Positions 25,803 to 34,876 of a stretch of 64,000 bases of DNA are shown piece by piece. Within the stretch, counting starts at the first letter, position 1. Each line of letters begins with the position of its first letter. Location of the stretch: positions 144,547 through 208,546 of the forward strand of contig WJBW01000001.1 in assembly GCA_009646425.1 (NCBI GenBank). Reading direction: 5' to 3'. Source of the DNA: Burkholderiales bacterium LSUCC0115. GTDB lineage: Bacteria > Pseudomonadota > Gammaproteobacteria > Burkholderiales > Burkholderiaceae_A. The notes beneath the pieces are model-generated. The model worked only from the letters and a program-made list of their open reading frames with translations. It had not been told where the DNA came from and searched no databases. The position numbers and the translations under genes were made by a program.

Positions 25803-28025
25803 TTAAAAGGAAACGGTGGCTGAAGCTTTGACCAGCCTTGGAGCCCCAGGCGTCAGGTAGGCATCCCCCAGAAACTCCGCCACATCCCGCCAGCACCGCT
25901 CGTCTGTGACGTTCTCAATGGCCAGCCGGTAGGTGGCGGCCCCTGCCTTAGTCTTTTGGACATAGGACAAGCCCAGGTCTAGGCGGTGGAAGTCAGGCGC
26001 ATAGACCGAGTTGTCCCGGGAGGCGGGACGCTTACCGGTGTAGAGCCAGTTGGCACTGGCCGACAGGCCCTCGATGCCCGGTACCCGATAGTTAACAAAG
26101 GTGTTCAGGCGGAACTTGGGTGTGTTCAAGGCCTCTTTGCCCTCGAACAAGGGGTTGCCCGTGCCGGAGGTGTCCGAGGTCATCAGCGTGGCCGAGATCT
26201 GAGCGTCTGTGCGCTTGGTGAGCGCACCCGAGAGGCTGAGCTCTAGTCCAGTACGAGATTCGGTACCGCGTTGGATGTAGTCACCAACCGCCTGGCTATC
26301 CGCAAGAGATGCATCGTTTCTAAAGTTAAAGGGGCGCCAGGCATGGAACATGGTGGCCATCATACGAACACCCGGCTGCTCCCACTTGTAAGCCAAGTCC
26401 AATGTCTCAACCTTGCGTGGCTTGAGCAACATTTCAGAGGTTGAGGCGGAATCAAGGTGATTCTGACTGGATTGGGGTGCAAGCGACGCGGCCTCTAAAT
26501 CAGAGGAGTACCCAAACCAATAAGCCGTTTCCGTGCCTAACTTTCTTTGAACTCGTAAGTCAGGCAAGAGGCTCGTCATAGAGCGAGAAAAATCGCCAGT
26601 CCGGTAGAGAAAGTTGACGGTCGCATCATCCTGGTAATTAATGACTCTTCCAGATGCAGTGACCTGCCATTTGCTTGGGAATGTAATCTGATCCGAGAGG
26701 GAAAGCTGTGAAACGTAGATTGTCCGACCGTATGCATCTTTAGCCGGATACTGGTCGGGGTTCTCATCGCCACTCCAGGTGCCGCTTAGAACGTTTCCGT
26801 AAGACGGAAAAGGTGCCGCATCGTTCCACCTGTAATTGGGCATTGAAAAATATCGACGGGTCAGACTAATCGCCGTTCTCAAGGTGTGATCAAAGCCCCC
26901 CGAATTCAGCACACGCTTAAAGTCAGCCTCGAGAAAATCTGTCTCACGCACTTCGTCCAAGCTTCGGTAGTCATACATGGAGAATTTTCCATCGCTTGAG
27001 AAGCGATAGTAAGCTTGGGTACCGTAGTTGGCGTATTCCGCAGTGGAGTAGCCAAACGGAAAACTACTCCGATCATCCGTCTTCACGTGATGTACGGATC
27101 CAGTCGCAGTCATCTTCCAGCCGCTCTGCAACTTCTTCTGCAGGCGGGCCATGGCAAAGATGGAATCAAATGTCACCGGCTGTGACCAGCTGCTCAAGCC
27201 CAGGACCGTCACTGGATTAATCGGTGCAAGTGTTGTGCCACCCAGCAACTGACTACCGGGCTGGGTGATCTGCGACTTGTGGGCGATCTCAACGTCCACC
27301 TGCAAGGAGTCACCACCAGATAAACGCTGGTCCATGGCGAGCGAGACCATGGCACCCTCGCCGTCTGCGCCCTTGGCATAGGGCCTGTATCGATCGGCAC
27401 TGGCATTCAAACGCCAGCCCTGCCCGCTGCCATCCGCCACGCCAATATCTGCCGTCAGGCCCAGACTCTCGCGCTGCTCAACCCGCAGGCCAGCCTCACG
27501 AATATTGTCAGGCCGTTTGGTGAGCAAGTTGATCAAGCCACCACTGCTGCCCATGCCCACCAGTGCCCCAGCAGGTCCGCGCAGGACCTCTACGCGTTGC
27601 TTGTTGTCCATGGAAATCGGCGCCTCGCCCACAAACGGCACACCGTTTACCCGCATGCCCAGCACCGGATCCACCGGAAAGCCCCGAATCTGAAAATTCT
27701 CGTAGTAGCCGATGGGGCTGTAGTTGGGATCCACCGACGAATCCAGCCGCAGCAGGTCGGTCAGCCGACTGCTGCCCGAGTTCTTGATCGCATCCTCATC
27801 AATCGTTGTTGCTGAGACCGGCTGGTCCAGCCAATTTCCCTGAAAGAAGCTGCCCAGCAGGCTCAGCGGCTGGGCCTGGGTGCCCAGCACCGTGGACTCC
27901 ACACGAACCTCTGGCAGCGTAGTCTGGGCCCAGGCTGAGGGCGTCACAGCAACTGTATTGACCAGGGCGAGCGCAATCGCAACGGAGAGGGCGTTCTGAG
28001 AAGGCAGTTGTTTTGTTTTGTTCAC
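25803..28025 (-). CDS. TonB-dependent receptor, probably for thiamine or a precursor
   Basis: The 740-residue protein starts at GTG 28025. A signal peptide is cleaved after PSAWA. A plug domain follows (about 50-180) with FQIRGFPVDPV and VEVLRGPAGALVGMGSSGGLIN. The barrel ends in the aromatic KASATVSF. By sequence it belongs to the siderophore-type class. Its leader is a TPP riboswitch (28108-28218), which argues for uptake of thiamine or a thiamine precursor instead of iron. The plug segment near the N-terminus (TTLPEVRVESTVLG) includes a TonB-box-like region. A PnuC-type inner-membrane transporter is encoded just upstream. Confidence 0.88.
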   Translation of the reverse strand: MNKTKQLPSQNALSVAIALALVNTVAVTPSAWAQTTLPEVRVESTVLGTQAQPLSLLGSFFQGNWLDQPVSATTIDEDAIKNSGSSRLTDLLRLDSSVDPNYSPIGYYENFQIRGFPVDPVLGMRVNGVPFVGEAPISMDNKQRVEVLRGPAGALVGMGSSGGLINLLTKRPDNIREAGLRVEQRESLGLTADIGVADGSGQGWRLNASADRYRPYAKGADGEGAMVSLAMDQRLSGGDSLQVDVEIAHKSQITQPGSQLLGGTTLAPINPVTVLGLSSWSQPVTFDSIFAMARLQKKLQSGWKMTATGSVHHVKTDDRSSFPFGYSTAEYANYGTQAYYRFSSDGKFSMYDYRSLDEVRETDFLEADFKRVLNSGGFDHTLRTAISLTRRYFSMPNYRWNDAAPFPSYGNVLSGTWSGDENPDQYPAKDAYGRTIYVSQLSLSDQITFPSKWQVTASGRVINYQDDATVNFLYRTGDFSRSMTSLLPDLRVQRKLGTETAYWFGYSSDLEAASLAPQSSQNHLDSASTSEMLLKPRKVETLDLAYKWEQPGVRMMATMFHAWRPFNFRNDASLADSQAVGDYIQRGTESRTGLELSLSGALTKRTDAQISATLMTSDTSGTGNPLFEGKEALNTPKFRLNTFVNYRVPGIEGLSASANWLYTGKRPASRDNSVYAPDFHRLDLGLSYVQKTKAGAATYRLAIENVTDERCWRDVAEFLGDAYLTPGAPRLVKASATVSF

Positions 28026-28107
28026 AGCGCAGTCCTATTCAAAGCACAGGAAGGCTGCAAAAAGGCCGCAATGGATGGGCAGACGGCACAGGCCCAACGG
28101 CGGATAC

Positions 28108-28218
28108 TTTCGACGCTTCCCTGCGCAAGTCTTAACTCGATCAGGTTCGAAGGGTCTGTCTCACCCGCCTCTTTCGAGGACTCTGCAAACCAACCACAGA
28201 GCGCTTCGGGACCCCTAG
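28108..28218 (-). promoter_or_regulatory. TPP riboswitch (THI element)
   Basis: On the minus strand the leader contains the pyrimidine-sensing GGGTGAGACAG and, after it, ACCCTTCGAACCTGATCGAG. It closes with TTAAGACTTGCGCAGGGAAG. These are the conserved J2-3/P2 and P4/L5 elements of the thi-box. The 5' part (CTAGGGGTCCC) can pair with the 3' part. It precedes the TonB receptor by about 80 bases. TPP binding should reduce expression, probably by hiding the ribosome-binding site, because no clear terminator is visible. Confidence 0.9.
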
Positions 28219-28225
28219 CAATGAG

Positions 28226-28765
28226 TTAGTGTAAAGCCGCTATGGCTCTAAGCGCAAGCCGAACTCGGCTATCCCCTGCGCCGACAATGGGCACCACAGG
28301 ACCGCTCGAGCCCTGCAACCGCCTAACCAATAGCTCATGAACGGCCGCCTGAATCTCTGGGCCGTCACGCTGACCCGTGTCCGCCACCCAAGGCAGATCC
28401 GGCTGGCAGAACAAGGTCAGAGAGACCTGCTGGTGATAAGTCAGGGCAGGCCCGTAGAGCGCTTCGTCGCCAAAATAAAACTCGCTGTAGACCGCCGTCA
28501 TGATGGCGCTGCTGTCACACAGCACAAAGGGGCGCCCCAGGCTTGCGGCCTGACCCACGGCAGCCTCCTCCGCCCGAATCTGCTCTTGCATCAATGGAGT
28601 CTGCTCAGACTGAGTCGGCACGCGACCGTACTGCTCGACAAACTGACGCAGATGCTCTGGGACCACCACCGCGCTGACCTGCTCGGACAGGGCTTGCACC
28701 AGACTGGTCTTGCCCGTTGATTCGGCCCCAATCACTGCAATGCGTCGTACTAGCTGCGAAGCCAC
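28226..28765 (-). CDS. NadR-like P-loop kinase (nicotinamide riboside or thiamine kinase?)
   Basis: The 179-residue protein has Walker A GAESTGKTSLV near residue 13, VVPEHLRQFVEQYGRVP, and DSSAIMTAVYSEFYFGDE. These resemble the kinase domain of NadR, which phosphorylates nicotinamide riboside after PnuC brings it in. Here the partner transporter lies immediately upstream, and the TPP riboswitch-controlled receptor immediately downstream. A thiamine or hydroxymethylpyrimidine kinase role is therefore possible. The start is GTG 28765, 16 bases inside the end of the PnuC gene, so the two are coupled. Confidence 0.75.
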   Translation of the reverse strand: MASQLVRRIAVIGAESTGKTSLVQALSEQVSAVVVPEHLRQFVEQYGRVPTQSEQTPLMQEQIRAEEAAVGQAASLGRPFVLCDSSAIMTAVYSEFYFGDEALYGPALTYHQQVSLTLFCQPDLPWVADTGQRDGPEIQAAVHELLVRRLQGSSGPVVPIVGAGDSRVRLALRAIAALH

Positions 28766-29289
28766 TGCCGAAGTCCCACAAACGAGAGCACCAATTGCAC
28801 CGCATACAGACCAGCGGTGGCATAGAGCGCCTGCCCGGTGAACAGATAGATCGAGAGTCCATTGGCCAAGGCCCAGGCCAACCAGGCCTGATGCGCTTTG
28901 AGCGACATCAGTCGCATGGCGACAATGCTGATCGCCGTCACCAGGCTGTCCATCACCACCGATGGATTGTCAGAAGACCGCATCAGCATCCAGAGTGCGA
29001 GCCAAATGCCCAGCCCCGCCAGAACATAGAGAAGCGATGACTTGGTCGGCATCCAATGCGGCTCGGTCTGATCCGACTGAGTGGGCTGTGACCAGTCGCG
29101 CAGACCCCAGAGCGACAGGCCAATGAAAACGGTCATAAGCAGGACCTGTCCGTACAGGCCAACCGTCCAATAGAGCCACAGGTAGATCAAGCTAGAGGCG
29201 GCAAAAAACCACCAGGCCCACAGGTGCTGGCGAATGCCCAGCACCACACCCACCAAGCCTAGAGCAGCGCCGACCCACTCCCAGATCAT
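28750..29289 (-). CDS. PnuC-family vitamin transporter (PnuT-like?)
   Basis: Counted from the ATG at 29289 the protein has 179 residues and about six or seven hydrophobic helices. WAWWFFAASSLIYLWLYW carries the Trp-rich motif of PnuC, and LALWMLM and GLYAVQLVLSFVGLRQW are further helices. PnuC proteins move nicotinamide riboside, and relatives (PnuT) move thiamine, trapped by phosphorylation inside. The ATG overlaps the DsbA-like stop as ATGA. The adjacent kinase and TPP-controlled receptor make thiamine the more likely cargo. Confidence 0.85.
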   Translation of the reverse strand: MIWEWVGAALGLVGVVLGIRQHLWAWWFFAASSLIYLWLYWTVGLYGQVLLMTVFIGLSLWGLRDWSQPTQSDQTEPHWMPTKSSLLYVLAGLGIWLALWMLMRSSDNPSVVMDSLVTAISIVAMRLMSLKAHQAWLAWALANGLSIYLFTGQALYATAGLYAVQLVLSFVGLRQWLRS

Positions 29290-29945
29290 GGCTGCATCAT
29301 CTGAAGCAGGGTCTGCCCCAGCACCGAGGGCGCAGCCGCGCCATTGATCAGTCGTTCTGCAGAGCCGCTCTTCAAACGGAAGGTGGGCACACCGTTGACA
29401 CCATGGTCGACCCACTCCTCTGCAATGTGTGACACCCGCTTGACCAGCATGGTGTCAGCCAGGGCAGCCTGTGCGCGCTCTGCGCTGAGACCAGCGCCTT
29501 CGGCACAATCCAGCAACACTGCCTGGTCAGCCAGGTTACGGCCATCCACAAAGAAAGCCTGAAAGAGCTGGTCCACCAGAGTGGTGGCCTCATCGCCCAT
29601 GGCAGCGATCAGCACGTGCGCAGCCAGGGTGTTGGGCTGTACGGGGATGGCATCCAGGTTCATGGGCAGGCCTGCCGCTCGGGCATGATCAGCAATCTGG
29701 GCATATCCAGCCAGACCAGCCTGCCCAAACTTGGCGACCAGGTAGTCTCGGCGGGGCATACCGCTCTCTGGCATGCGGGGGTTGAGCATGTAGGGGCTCC
29801 ACCTCACGCGAAGCCGAGTAGACGACCCAGGCTGCTGGCCCTCCAGCCAGGCAATGGCCTGCCGAAGGTGGGCCAGACCGATATAACACCACGGACAAAC
29901 CACATCCGAGATAATCTCAATCTCTAGTTCTTGGGGTTCAGACAT
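29286..29945 (-). CDS. DsbA-family FrnE-like oxidoreductase
   Basis: Counted from the ATG at 29945 (MSEPQELE) the protein has 219 residues. SDVVCPWCYIG near residue 15 gives the CPWC active site of FrnE/2-hydroxychromene-2-carboxylate isomerase-like proteins. A helical insert and the cis-Pro loop GVNGVPTFRLKSG follow. No signal peptide is present, so it is cytoplasmic. FrnE-type proteins act as thiol oxidoreductases in stress resistance. It is translated together with the PnuC gene (ATGA overlap). The HNH gene diverges 2 bases upstream. Confidence 0.85.
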   Translation of the reverse strand: MSEPQELEIEIISDVVCPWCYIGLAHLRQAIAWLEGQQPGSSTRLRVRWSPYMLNPRMPESGMPRRDYLVAKFGQAGLAGYAQIADHARAAGLPMNLDAIPVQPNTLAAHVLIAAMGDEATTLVDQLFQAFFVDGRNLADQAVLLDCAEGAGLSAERAQAALADTMLVKRVSHIAEEWVDHGVNGVPTFRLKSGSAERLINGAAAPSVLGQTLLQMMQP

Positions 29946-29947
29946 AG

Positions 29948-30274
29948 ATGGTTTCCAAACGCTCGCTTCGTTGGCAAGAAGGTCAGTCCTCAGACGGTCA
30001 GGAGATCGTACCCGAGGAGGATCTGCTGTGCCCTTTGTGTGGGCGTGAATTAATCCGTGGCGACAGCGTCGACGAGCATCATCTGATTCCAAGATCCCAG
30101 GGCGGCCGGGACAAATACCTGATCCACAAGGTCTGCCATCAGAAGATCCACCAGACCATCAAACCACGGGAACTGGCCAAGGCCTTCAACACCTGGCAGG
30201 CCCTTAGGGAACATCCCGAGATCGACAAGTTCATCGAATGGGTCCAGAAGCGCCCGCCCGAGTTTCTGGGGTGA
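29948..30274 (+). CDS. Small HNH endonuclease domain protein
   Basis: The 108-residue protein has CPLCGREL near residue 28, EHHLIPRSQGG near 43, and CHQKIHQ near 63. This is a complete HNH fold with a CxxC plus C zinc knuckle. Stand-alone HNH proteins of this size are common and often not mobile. No phage or restriction genes surround it. The gene follows the FrnE-like start by 2 bases divergently and precedes the MaoC gene by 13 bases, which suggests one transcript with it. Confidence 0.8.
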   Translation: MVSKRSLRWQEGQSSDGQEIVPEEDLLCPLCGRELIRGDSVDEHHLIPRSQGGRDKYLIHKVCHQKIHQTIKPRELAKAFNTWQALREHPEIDKFIEWVQKRPPEFLG

Positions 30275-30287
30275 TATCTTTTCTCCC

Positions 30288-30881
30288 ATGCTCTATCTAG
30301 ATGACTTCACCACTGGCAAAGAGATCTCTCTGGGGTACTACACCGTCTCCGAAAAAGAGATCATCGACTTTGCCGAGGATTACGACTTTCAAGACTTCCA
30401 CACCGATCCAGAGGCGGCCAAGCGCTCGGTCTTCGGCGGCCTGATCGCCAGTGGCTGGCACACGGCTGGCATCTGCATGAAGCTGATCTGCCAGGCCTTC
30501 ATGACCCAGACCGCCTGCAATGGCAGTCCCGGCATCCAAGACCTCAAATGGCTCAAACCCGTCCGCCCCGGCGATACGCTCACAGGCTTTGTTCGCGTGA
30601 CTGGCCAACTGCCCTCCAAATCCAAACCAGATCGTGGGGCCAGCCTTCAGCATTGGGCCTTGCAGAACCAAGACGGCGACACCGTCTTCTGTGCTGACGT
30701 CACGGTCTTGATGATGAGAAAGCCCCAGCCCGTCGAGCAGGCGGCCCCTGCAACGACTGCCGCTGGTCAGGCAGACGCGCAACCCACCAGTCCCGATCGA
30801 GCCGAGCTCGAGAAATGGCGCGCCCAGGCCCAGTCCCTCTGGTTTAACGATGGCTCTTGCACCAGTGGGAAATCCGAATAA
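30288..30881 (+). CDS. MaoC-family hot-dog dehydratase
   Basis: The 197-residue protein has FAEDYDFQDFHTDPEAA near residue 28, the MaoC hydratase motif with catalytic Asp and His. SVFGGLIASGWHTAG and WLKPVRPGDTLTG follow. MaoC proteins hydrate enoyl-CoA or related thioesters. The domain ends near 145; a Pro/Ala/Thr-rich linker and a helix (LEKWRAQAQSLW) form an unusual C-terminal tail of about 50 residues. The stop overlaps the next ATG as TAATG. Confidence 0.85.
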   Translation: MLYLDDFTTGKEISLGYYTVSEKEIIDFAEDYDFQDFHTDPEAAKRSVFGGLIASGWHTAGICMKLICQAFMTQTACNGSPGIQDLKWLKPVRPGDTLTGFVRVTGQLPSKSKPDRGASLQHWALQNQDGDTVFCADVTVLMMRKPQPVEQAAPATTAAGQADAQPTSPDRAELEKWRAQAQSLWFNDGSCTSGKSE

Positions 30882-30955
30882 TGGTCATCGGCTGGATACT
30901 GATCTTCGCCCTGGGTTTTCTGTCCGGCTGGGTTGTGGGGCGAAAGCGTCGATAA
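30881..30955 (+). CDS. 24-residue single-helix membrane protein (small ORF)
   Basis: The ATG overlaps the MaoC stop as TAATG, and 24 codons follow before a TAA. The peptide is one hydrophobic helix (MVIGWILIFALGFLSGWVV) ending in a basic GRKRR, as in small membrane proteins with the C-terminus inside. The TlpA-like gene starts 11 bases later on the same strand. Size and position are typical of overlooked coupled small ORFs. A chance open frame cannot be excluded. Confidence 0.45.
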   Translation: MVIGWILIFALGFLSGWVVGRKRR

Positions 30956-30965
30956 GGGTTCAACC

Positions 30966-31541
30966 ATGAAGCAGGCCAGCACTCTGACTGTGACGCAGAC
31001 CATGAATCAAACGTTGAGCAAACGAGCCTTCTGCCTGAGCCTGATCAGCGCATCTCTACTGGCCACTGCTCCCATCGCGCTTGCACAGTCCCAGTCCGCC
31101 ACCACCGGCACAGTAGCGTCACCGACTTGGGTGATTGGGCAAAAGCCTCAGCTCCCACCCCTGCCCTTGCTCTCGGGCAAGACCCACCGCTTTGACAGCC
31201 ATGCGGGCCGGGTTCTGATCATCGAGTTCTGGCACACCAAATGCCCGTTCTGTAAAAAGCAGAATCCCCTGCTAGATGCCTTCTACCGCAAACACAAGGC
31301 CCGCGGACTCGACGTGGTGACCGTGAGCATCGACAAGAAATTGGCCGATGCGCAGGACTATATGAAGGACCATGGCTACGCCTTTGCAGCGGGCCTGGCC
31401 GACCCGGTCTGGCACGCCATCTACAAGCAGCGCAAAGGCCTGCCCCAATTGTTCGTCATTGACCGCGCTGGTGTGCTTCGCCAGATCGAACTGCGAGAGA
31501 TGTTTCCAGACGACATTCTGGAACTAGAGCGCTATCTGTAA
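30966..31541 (+). CDS. TlpA-like periplasmic thioredoxin-fold protein
   Basis: The protein has 191 residues from the ATG at 30966. The signal peptide lies at about residues 15-40 (FCLSLISASLLATAPIALAQS). The AhpC/TSA-thioredoxin domain has EFWHTKCPFCKKQNP (about 90-104) as active site, and GLPQLFVIDRAGVL holds the cis-Pro. The long N-terminal stretch before the signal suggests the ATG at 31002 (MNQTLSKRAF) as alternative start. It is a thiol reductase or peroxiredoxin-like protein of the periplasm. The partner is unknown. Confidence 0.8.
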   Translation: MKQASTLTVTQTMNQTLSKRAFCLSLISASLLATAPIALAQSQSATTGTVASPTWVIGQKPQLPPLPLLSGKTHRFDSHAGRVLIIEFWHTKCPFCKKQNPLLDAFYRKHKARGLDVVTVSIDKKLADAQDYMKDHGYAFAAGLADPVWHAIYKQRKGLPQLFVIDRAGVLRQIELREMFPDDILELERYL

Positions 31542-31559
31542 GCCGCTCACTGTGCCGGT

Positions 31560-32498
31560 CTAGCGCAGGACGATGGCCAGACCCACCGACAGGGTCACAA
31601 ACGACAAGACAGTGGCCACCAGAGTAGACGCCGCACAGACCTCCTCTAGGCGATGTCGTTGGGCCAAGATGGGGTAGATGCTAAACACCGGTACACAAGC
31701 CGACAGAATCGCCGCCTTGGCCAAGGTGCTGTCGGCAATCGGCAGCAGATAGATCACCACCACGGCCACCACAATGGGATGAAGCAACAGCTTGGCCAGC
31801 ACAGTCTCGGCGATCACCCCTCGCAGGCCCGAGACCTTCATACCCACCAAAGTGCCACCAATGGTAAAGAGGGCGAGAGCCGCTCCCGAGGTGGCGACGA
31901 GTTCAATCGCCTTCATCACCGGCCCAGGTGGTGCGACACCGGAGAGTGAACTGGCAAAACCCAGGGCAATGGCCCAGATCGCTGAGTTGCTGCCCAAGCG
32001 TTTGCCCACGACCAGCCAGATGGGCTCGGCCACCAAAGAGGTCTTCTCCCGGCCCAACTCGGCAAAGACCTGCAGCAGAATGAACATCAGCGTGAGCTCG
32101 ATCAGCAGGTTCATGGCCAACACTACGCCGGCGATCGACCCCAAAGACAGATACAGAATCGGATAGCCAATGTAGACGCTGTTGGACCAGGACATACCGG
32201 CCGCCACGTAGCTCGCCAGCGTCACAGCATGCCCCCGCACCCATCGCGCATAGACAAAACCCAGCGCGAACATCAGGGCTGAGCCAGCCGCATAGGCCGC
32301 GAGGTAGTCCAGTCGAAGCACCTCGGCAAACGACCGCGTGGCCAGACCATAAAACAGCATGGCCGGTAGCGTGATCAACAAGACATAGCGGCCAAAGAAG
32401 CGAATCTCGTCACGACCAAACAGGCCAAAACGAGTCGCCAAAAAACCAAGGCCGATCAGTAAAAAGATCGGCCCGGTAATCGACAGAATGTCGGTCAA
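31560..32498 (-). CDS. AEC-family carboxylate/auxin-efflux-type transporter
   Basis: The 312-residue protein has about ten hydrophobic helices arranged as two repeats with a central gap. GPIFLLIGLGFLATRFGLF opens it; helix 5 carries SNSVYIGYPIL with the Asn/Pro kink of AEC carriers. The start is TTG 32498 and no better start is seen. It lies 25 bases after the malate synthase stop on the same strand, so it might transport a C4 dicarboxylate or malate-type acid. The substrate is inferred only. Confidence 0.8.
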   Translation of the reverse strand: MTDILSITGPIFLLIGLGFLATRFGLFGRDEIRFFGRYVLLITLPAMLFYGLATRSFAEVLRLDYLAAYAAGSALMFALGFVYARWVRGHAVTLASYVAAGMSWSNSVYIGYPILYLSLGSIAGVVLAMNLLIELTLMFILLQVFAELGREKTSLVAEPIWLVVGKRLGSNSAIWAIALGFASSLSGVAPPGPVMKAIELVATSGAALALFTIGGTLVGMKVSGLRGVIAETVLAKLLLHPIVVAVVVIYLLPIADSTLAKAAILSACVPVFSIYPILAQRHRLEEVCAASTLVATVLSFVTLSVGLAIVLR

Positions 32499-32523
32499 GA
32501 GAAGCGCTTTACAGAACTGGCGT

Positions 32524-34740
32524 TTAGGCGGCCTTCACCTTCAGACGCCAGGCATGCAACAGGGGCTCGGTGTAGCCACTGGGCTGCTCTTTGCCCTTGT
32601 AGACCAGGTCGCAGGCAGCCTGATAGGCCATGCTGGTCGAGAAGTTGCCAGACATCTTTTTGTAGAGCGGATCGCCAGCATTCTGGCCGTCGACCACAGC
32701 GGCCATGCGCTCGAAGGTCTGTTTGACCTGCTCTTGGGTCACCACACCATGATGCAGCCAGTTGGCCATGTGCTGCGAGGAGATACGCAGCGTGGCACGG
32801 TCCTCCATGAGGCCCACGTTGTGAATGTCGGGCACCTTGGAACAGCCCACACCCTGGTCAATCCAGCGAACCACATAACCCAGGATGCCCTGGGCATTGT
32901 TGTCGAGTTCTTGCTGCTTCTCGGCATCGGTCCAGTCGGCCTTGGCGACCACAGGCACGGTCAGCAGACCAGTCAGAATGGCCTCGCGCTCAGCGTTAGC
33001 GTCCACCTTTTCCAGCTCCTGCTGAACCGCTGCCACACTGACCTTGTGATAGTGAATGGCGTGCAAGGTGGCGGCCGTTGGACTGGGCACCCAGGCGGTG
33101 TTGGCACCGGCCTTGGGGTGACCGATCTTCTGCTCCATCATGGCGGCCATCAGGTCGGGCATGGCCCACATGCCCTTACCGATCTGGGCACGACCACGCA
33201 GGCCACAAGACAGGCCCACCAGCACGTTGTTGCGCTCGTAGGAGCTGATCCAGGCGCTGGTCTTCATGTCGCCCTTACGCAGCATGGGACCGGCCAGCAT
33301 GGCGGTGTGCATCTCGTCACCGGTGCGATCCAAGAAGCCCGTGTTGATGAAGGCCACGCGGCTGGCCGCGGCAGCAATACAGGCCTTGAGGTTCACGCTG
33401 GTGCGACGCTCTTCGTCCATGATGCCCAGCTTGACGGTGCTATTGGGTAGACCCAGCAGCTTTTCAACATGGTCAAACAACTCAGCCGCAAAACCGACTT
33501 CGGCTGGGCCATGCATCTTGGGTTTTACGATGTAAATGCTTCCGGTACGGCTATTGCGAATCGCCTCGCCGCTGGGCAGCTTGCCGTGGCCCTTGAGGTC
33601 ATGCATCGCGATGGTGGTGGTGACCACCGCATCCAAGATGCCCTCGGGAATCTCGCGCTCGGTGCCGTCAGCAGCCTTGTACAAAATGGCCGGGTTGGTC
33701 ATCAGGTGGCCAACGTTGCGCAGGAACATAAGCGAGCGGCCGTGCATGCGAACCTCACCGCCATTGGGAGCGGAGTACAGGCGGTCGCCGTTGAGGCCGC
33801 GGGTAAAGGTCTTGCCGCCCTTGCTCACCTGCTCCGTCAGGTCCCCTTTAATAATGCCCAGCCAGTTGCGATAGGCGAGGACCTTGTCTTGGGCGTCCAC
33901 TGCGGCCACCGAGTCTTCCAGGTCCAGAATGGTCGAGAGCGCGGCCTCCATGACCACATCCGACACACCAGCAGCGTCGTCTTTGCCAATTGGGGTGCTG
34001 CGGTTGATGGTGATCTCGAAATGAATCCCGTTGTGTTTGATCAACACGGCGGAAGGGGCCGAGGCCTCGCCCTTGTAGCCCATGAATTGGGCCGCATCCT
34101 TCAGGCCAACGCTTTGACCTGACTTCAGGGTCACGGCCAGCGCGCTACCAACCACGGCATAGCCCGTTGCGTCAGCATGCGAGCCTGAGGCCAGTGGTGC
34201 GGCGTCATCCAGGAACTGGCGGGCATAGGCAATGACCTTGGCGCCGCGCTTGGGGTTGTAGCCAGAGCCTTTTTCACAGCCGTCTGTCTCGGGAATCACG
34301 TCCGTGCCATAGAGGGCGTCGTACAGGCTACCCCAGCGAGCGTTGGCAGCGTTCAAGGCATAACGAGCGTTGAGAATAGGCACCACCAGCTGAGGACCTG
34401 CCTGCGTGGCCAGTTCTGCGTCGACGTTGGCTGTTGTCGCCTGAACCTTTTCAGGCACTGGCACCAGGTAGCCGATCTTCTCTAAAAAAGCCCGATAGGC
34501 GGCCATGTTCTGAATGGGGCCTGGGTTGGCCTTGTGCCAGTTGTCGAGCTCCGCCTGCAGGCGATCACGCTCGGCCAGCAGTGCAATGTTCTTGGGCGCC
34601 AGCTCACCCACGATGGCATCAAAGCCCTTCCAGAAGGCTGCCTTGTCAATTCCCGTTCCGGGCAAGACCTCGGACTCGATGAACTGATGAAGGTCGGCAT
34701 CTACTGCAAGACGATGCTCAGAGATTCGTGGGCTGGGCAT
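32524..34740 (-). CDS. glcB: Malate synthase G
   Basis: The 738-residue protein (family about 720-740) has [22 protein letters not shown] and VLKPKMHGP-like [12 protein letters not shown] near the centre. [17 protein letters not shown] contains the metal-binding acidic residues. It condenses glyoxylate with acetyl-CoA to malate. No isocitrate lyase or glycolate oxidase gene is in the window, so the source of glyoxylate (phosphoglycolate salvage after cbbZ?) is open. The ATG at 34740 has AAGGAGCCC before it; the larger frame upstream is not coding. The AEC gene follows in the same direction. Confidence 0.95.
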   Translation of the reverse strand: MPSPRISEHRLAVDADLHQFIESEVLPGTGIDKAAFWKGFDAIVGELAPKNIALLAERDRLQAELDNWHKANPGPIQNMAAYRAFLEKIGYLVPVPEKVQATTANVDAELATQAGPQLVVPILNARYALNAANARWGSLYDALYGTDVIPETDGCEKGSGYNPKRGAKVIAYARQFLDDAAPLASGSHADATGYAVVGSALAVTLKSGQSVGLKDAAQFMGYKGEASAPSAVLIKHNGIHFEITINRSTPIGKDDAAGVSDVVMEAALSTILDLEDSVAAVDAQDKVLAYRNWLGIIKGDLTEQVSKGGKTFTRGLNGDRLYSAPNGGEVRMHGRSLMFLRNVGHLMTNPAILYKAADGTEREIPEGILDAVVTTTIAMHDLKGHGKLPSGEAIRNSRTGSIYIVKPKMHGPAEVGFAAELFDHVEKLLGLPNSTVKLGIMDEERRTSVNLKACIAAAASRVAFINTGFLDRTGDEMHTAMLAGPMLRKGDMKTSAWISSYERNNVLVGLSCGLRGRAQIGKGMWAMPDLMAAMMEQKIGHPKAGANTAWVPSPTAATLHAIHYHKVSVAAVQQELEKVDANAEREAILTGLLTVPVVAKADWTDAEKQQELDNNAQGILGYVVRWIDQGVGCSKVPDIHNVGLMEDRATLRISSQHMANWLHHGVVTQEQVKQTFERMAAVVDGQNAGDPLYKKMSGNFSTSMAYQAACDLVYKGKEQPSGYTEPLLHAWRLKVKAA

Positions 34741-34876
34741 TTCAGGGCTCCTTGTCTGCCACCAAAGGCAATGGTGTTGGGCGAAACCTTTGATTTTACC
34801 CAAGCTATGACCAGATAAAGGCCCGCCGGCTATGGAAATGAGTCCGAAACGGCCTCGGAATAACCCCGAACATGGC

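Noticed and set aside
28008-28229. Plus-strand frames across the TPP riboswitch
   Set aside because: The conserved riboswitch sequence on the minus strand explains the region, and the frames have no motif or start signal.
29948-30274. HNH gene as part of a mobile intron or restriction system
   Set aside because: No methylase, intron, phage or integrase gene is nearby, and it is closely spaced with the MaoC gene.
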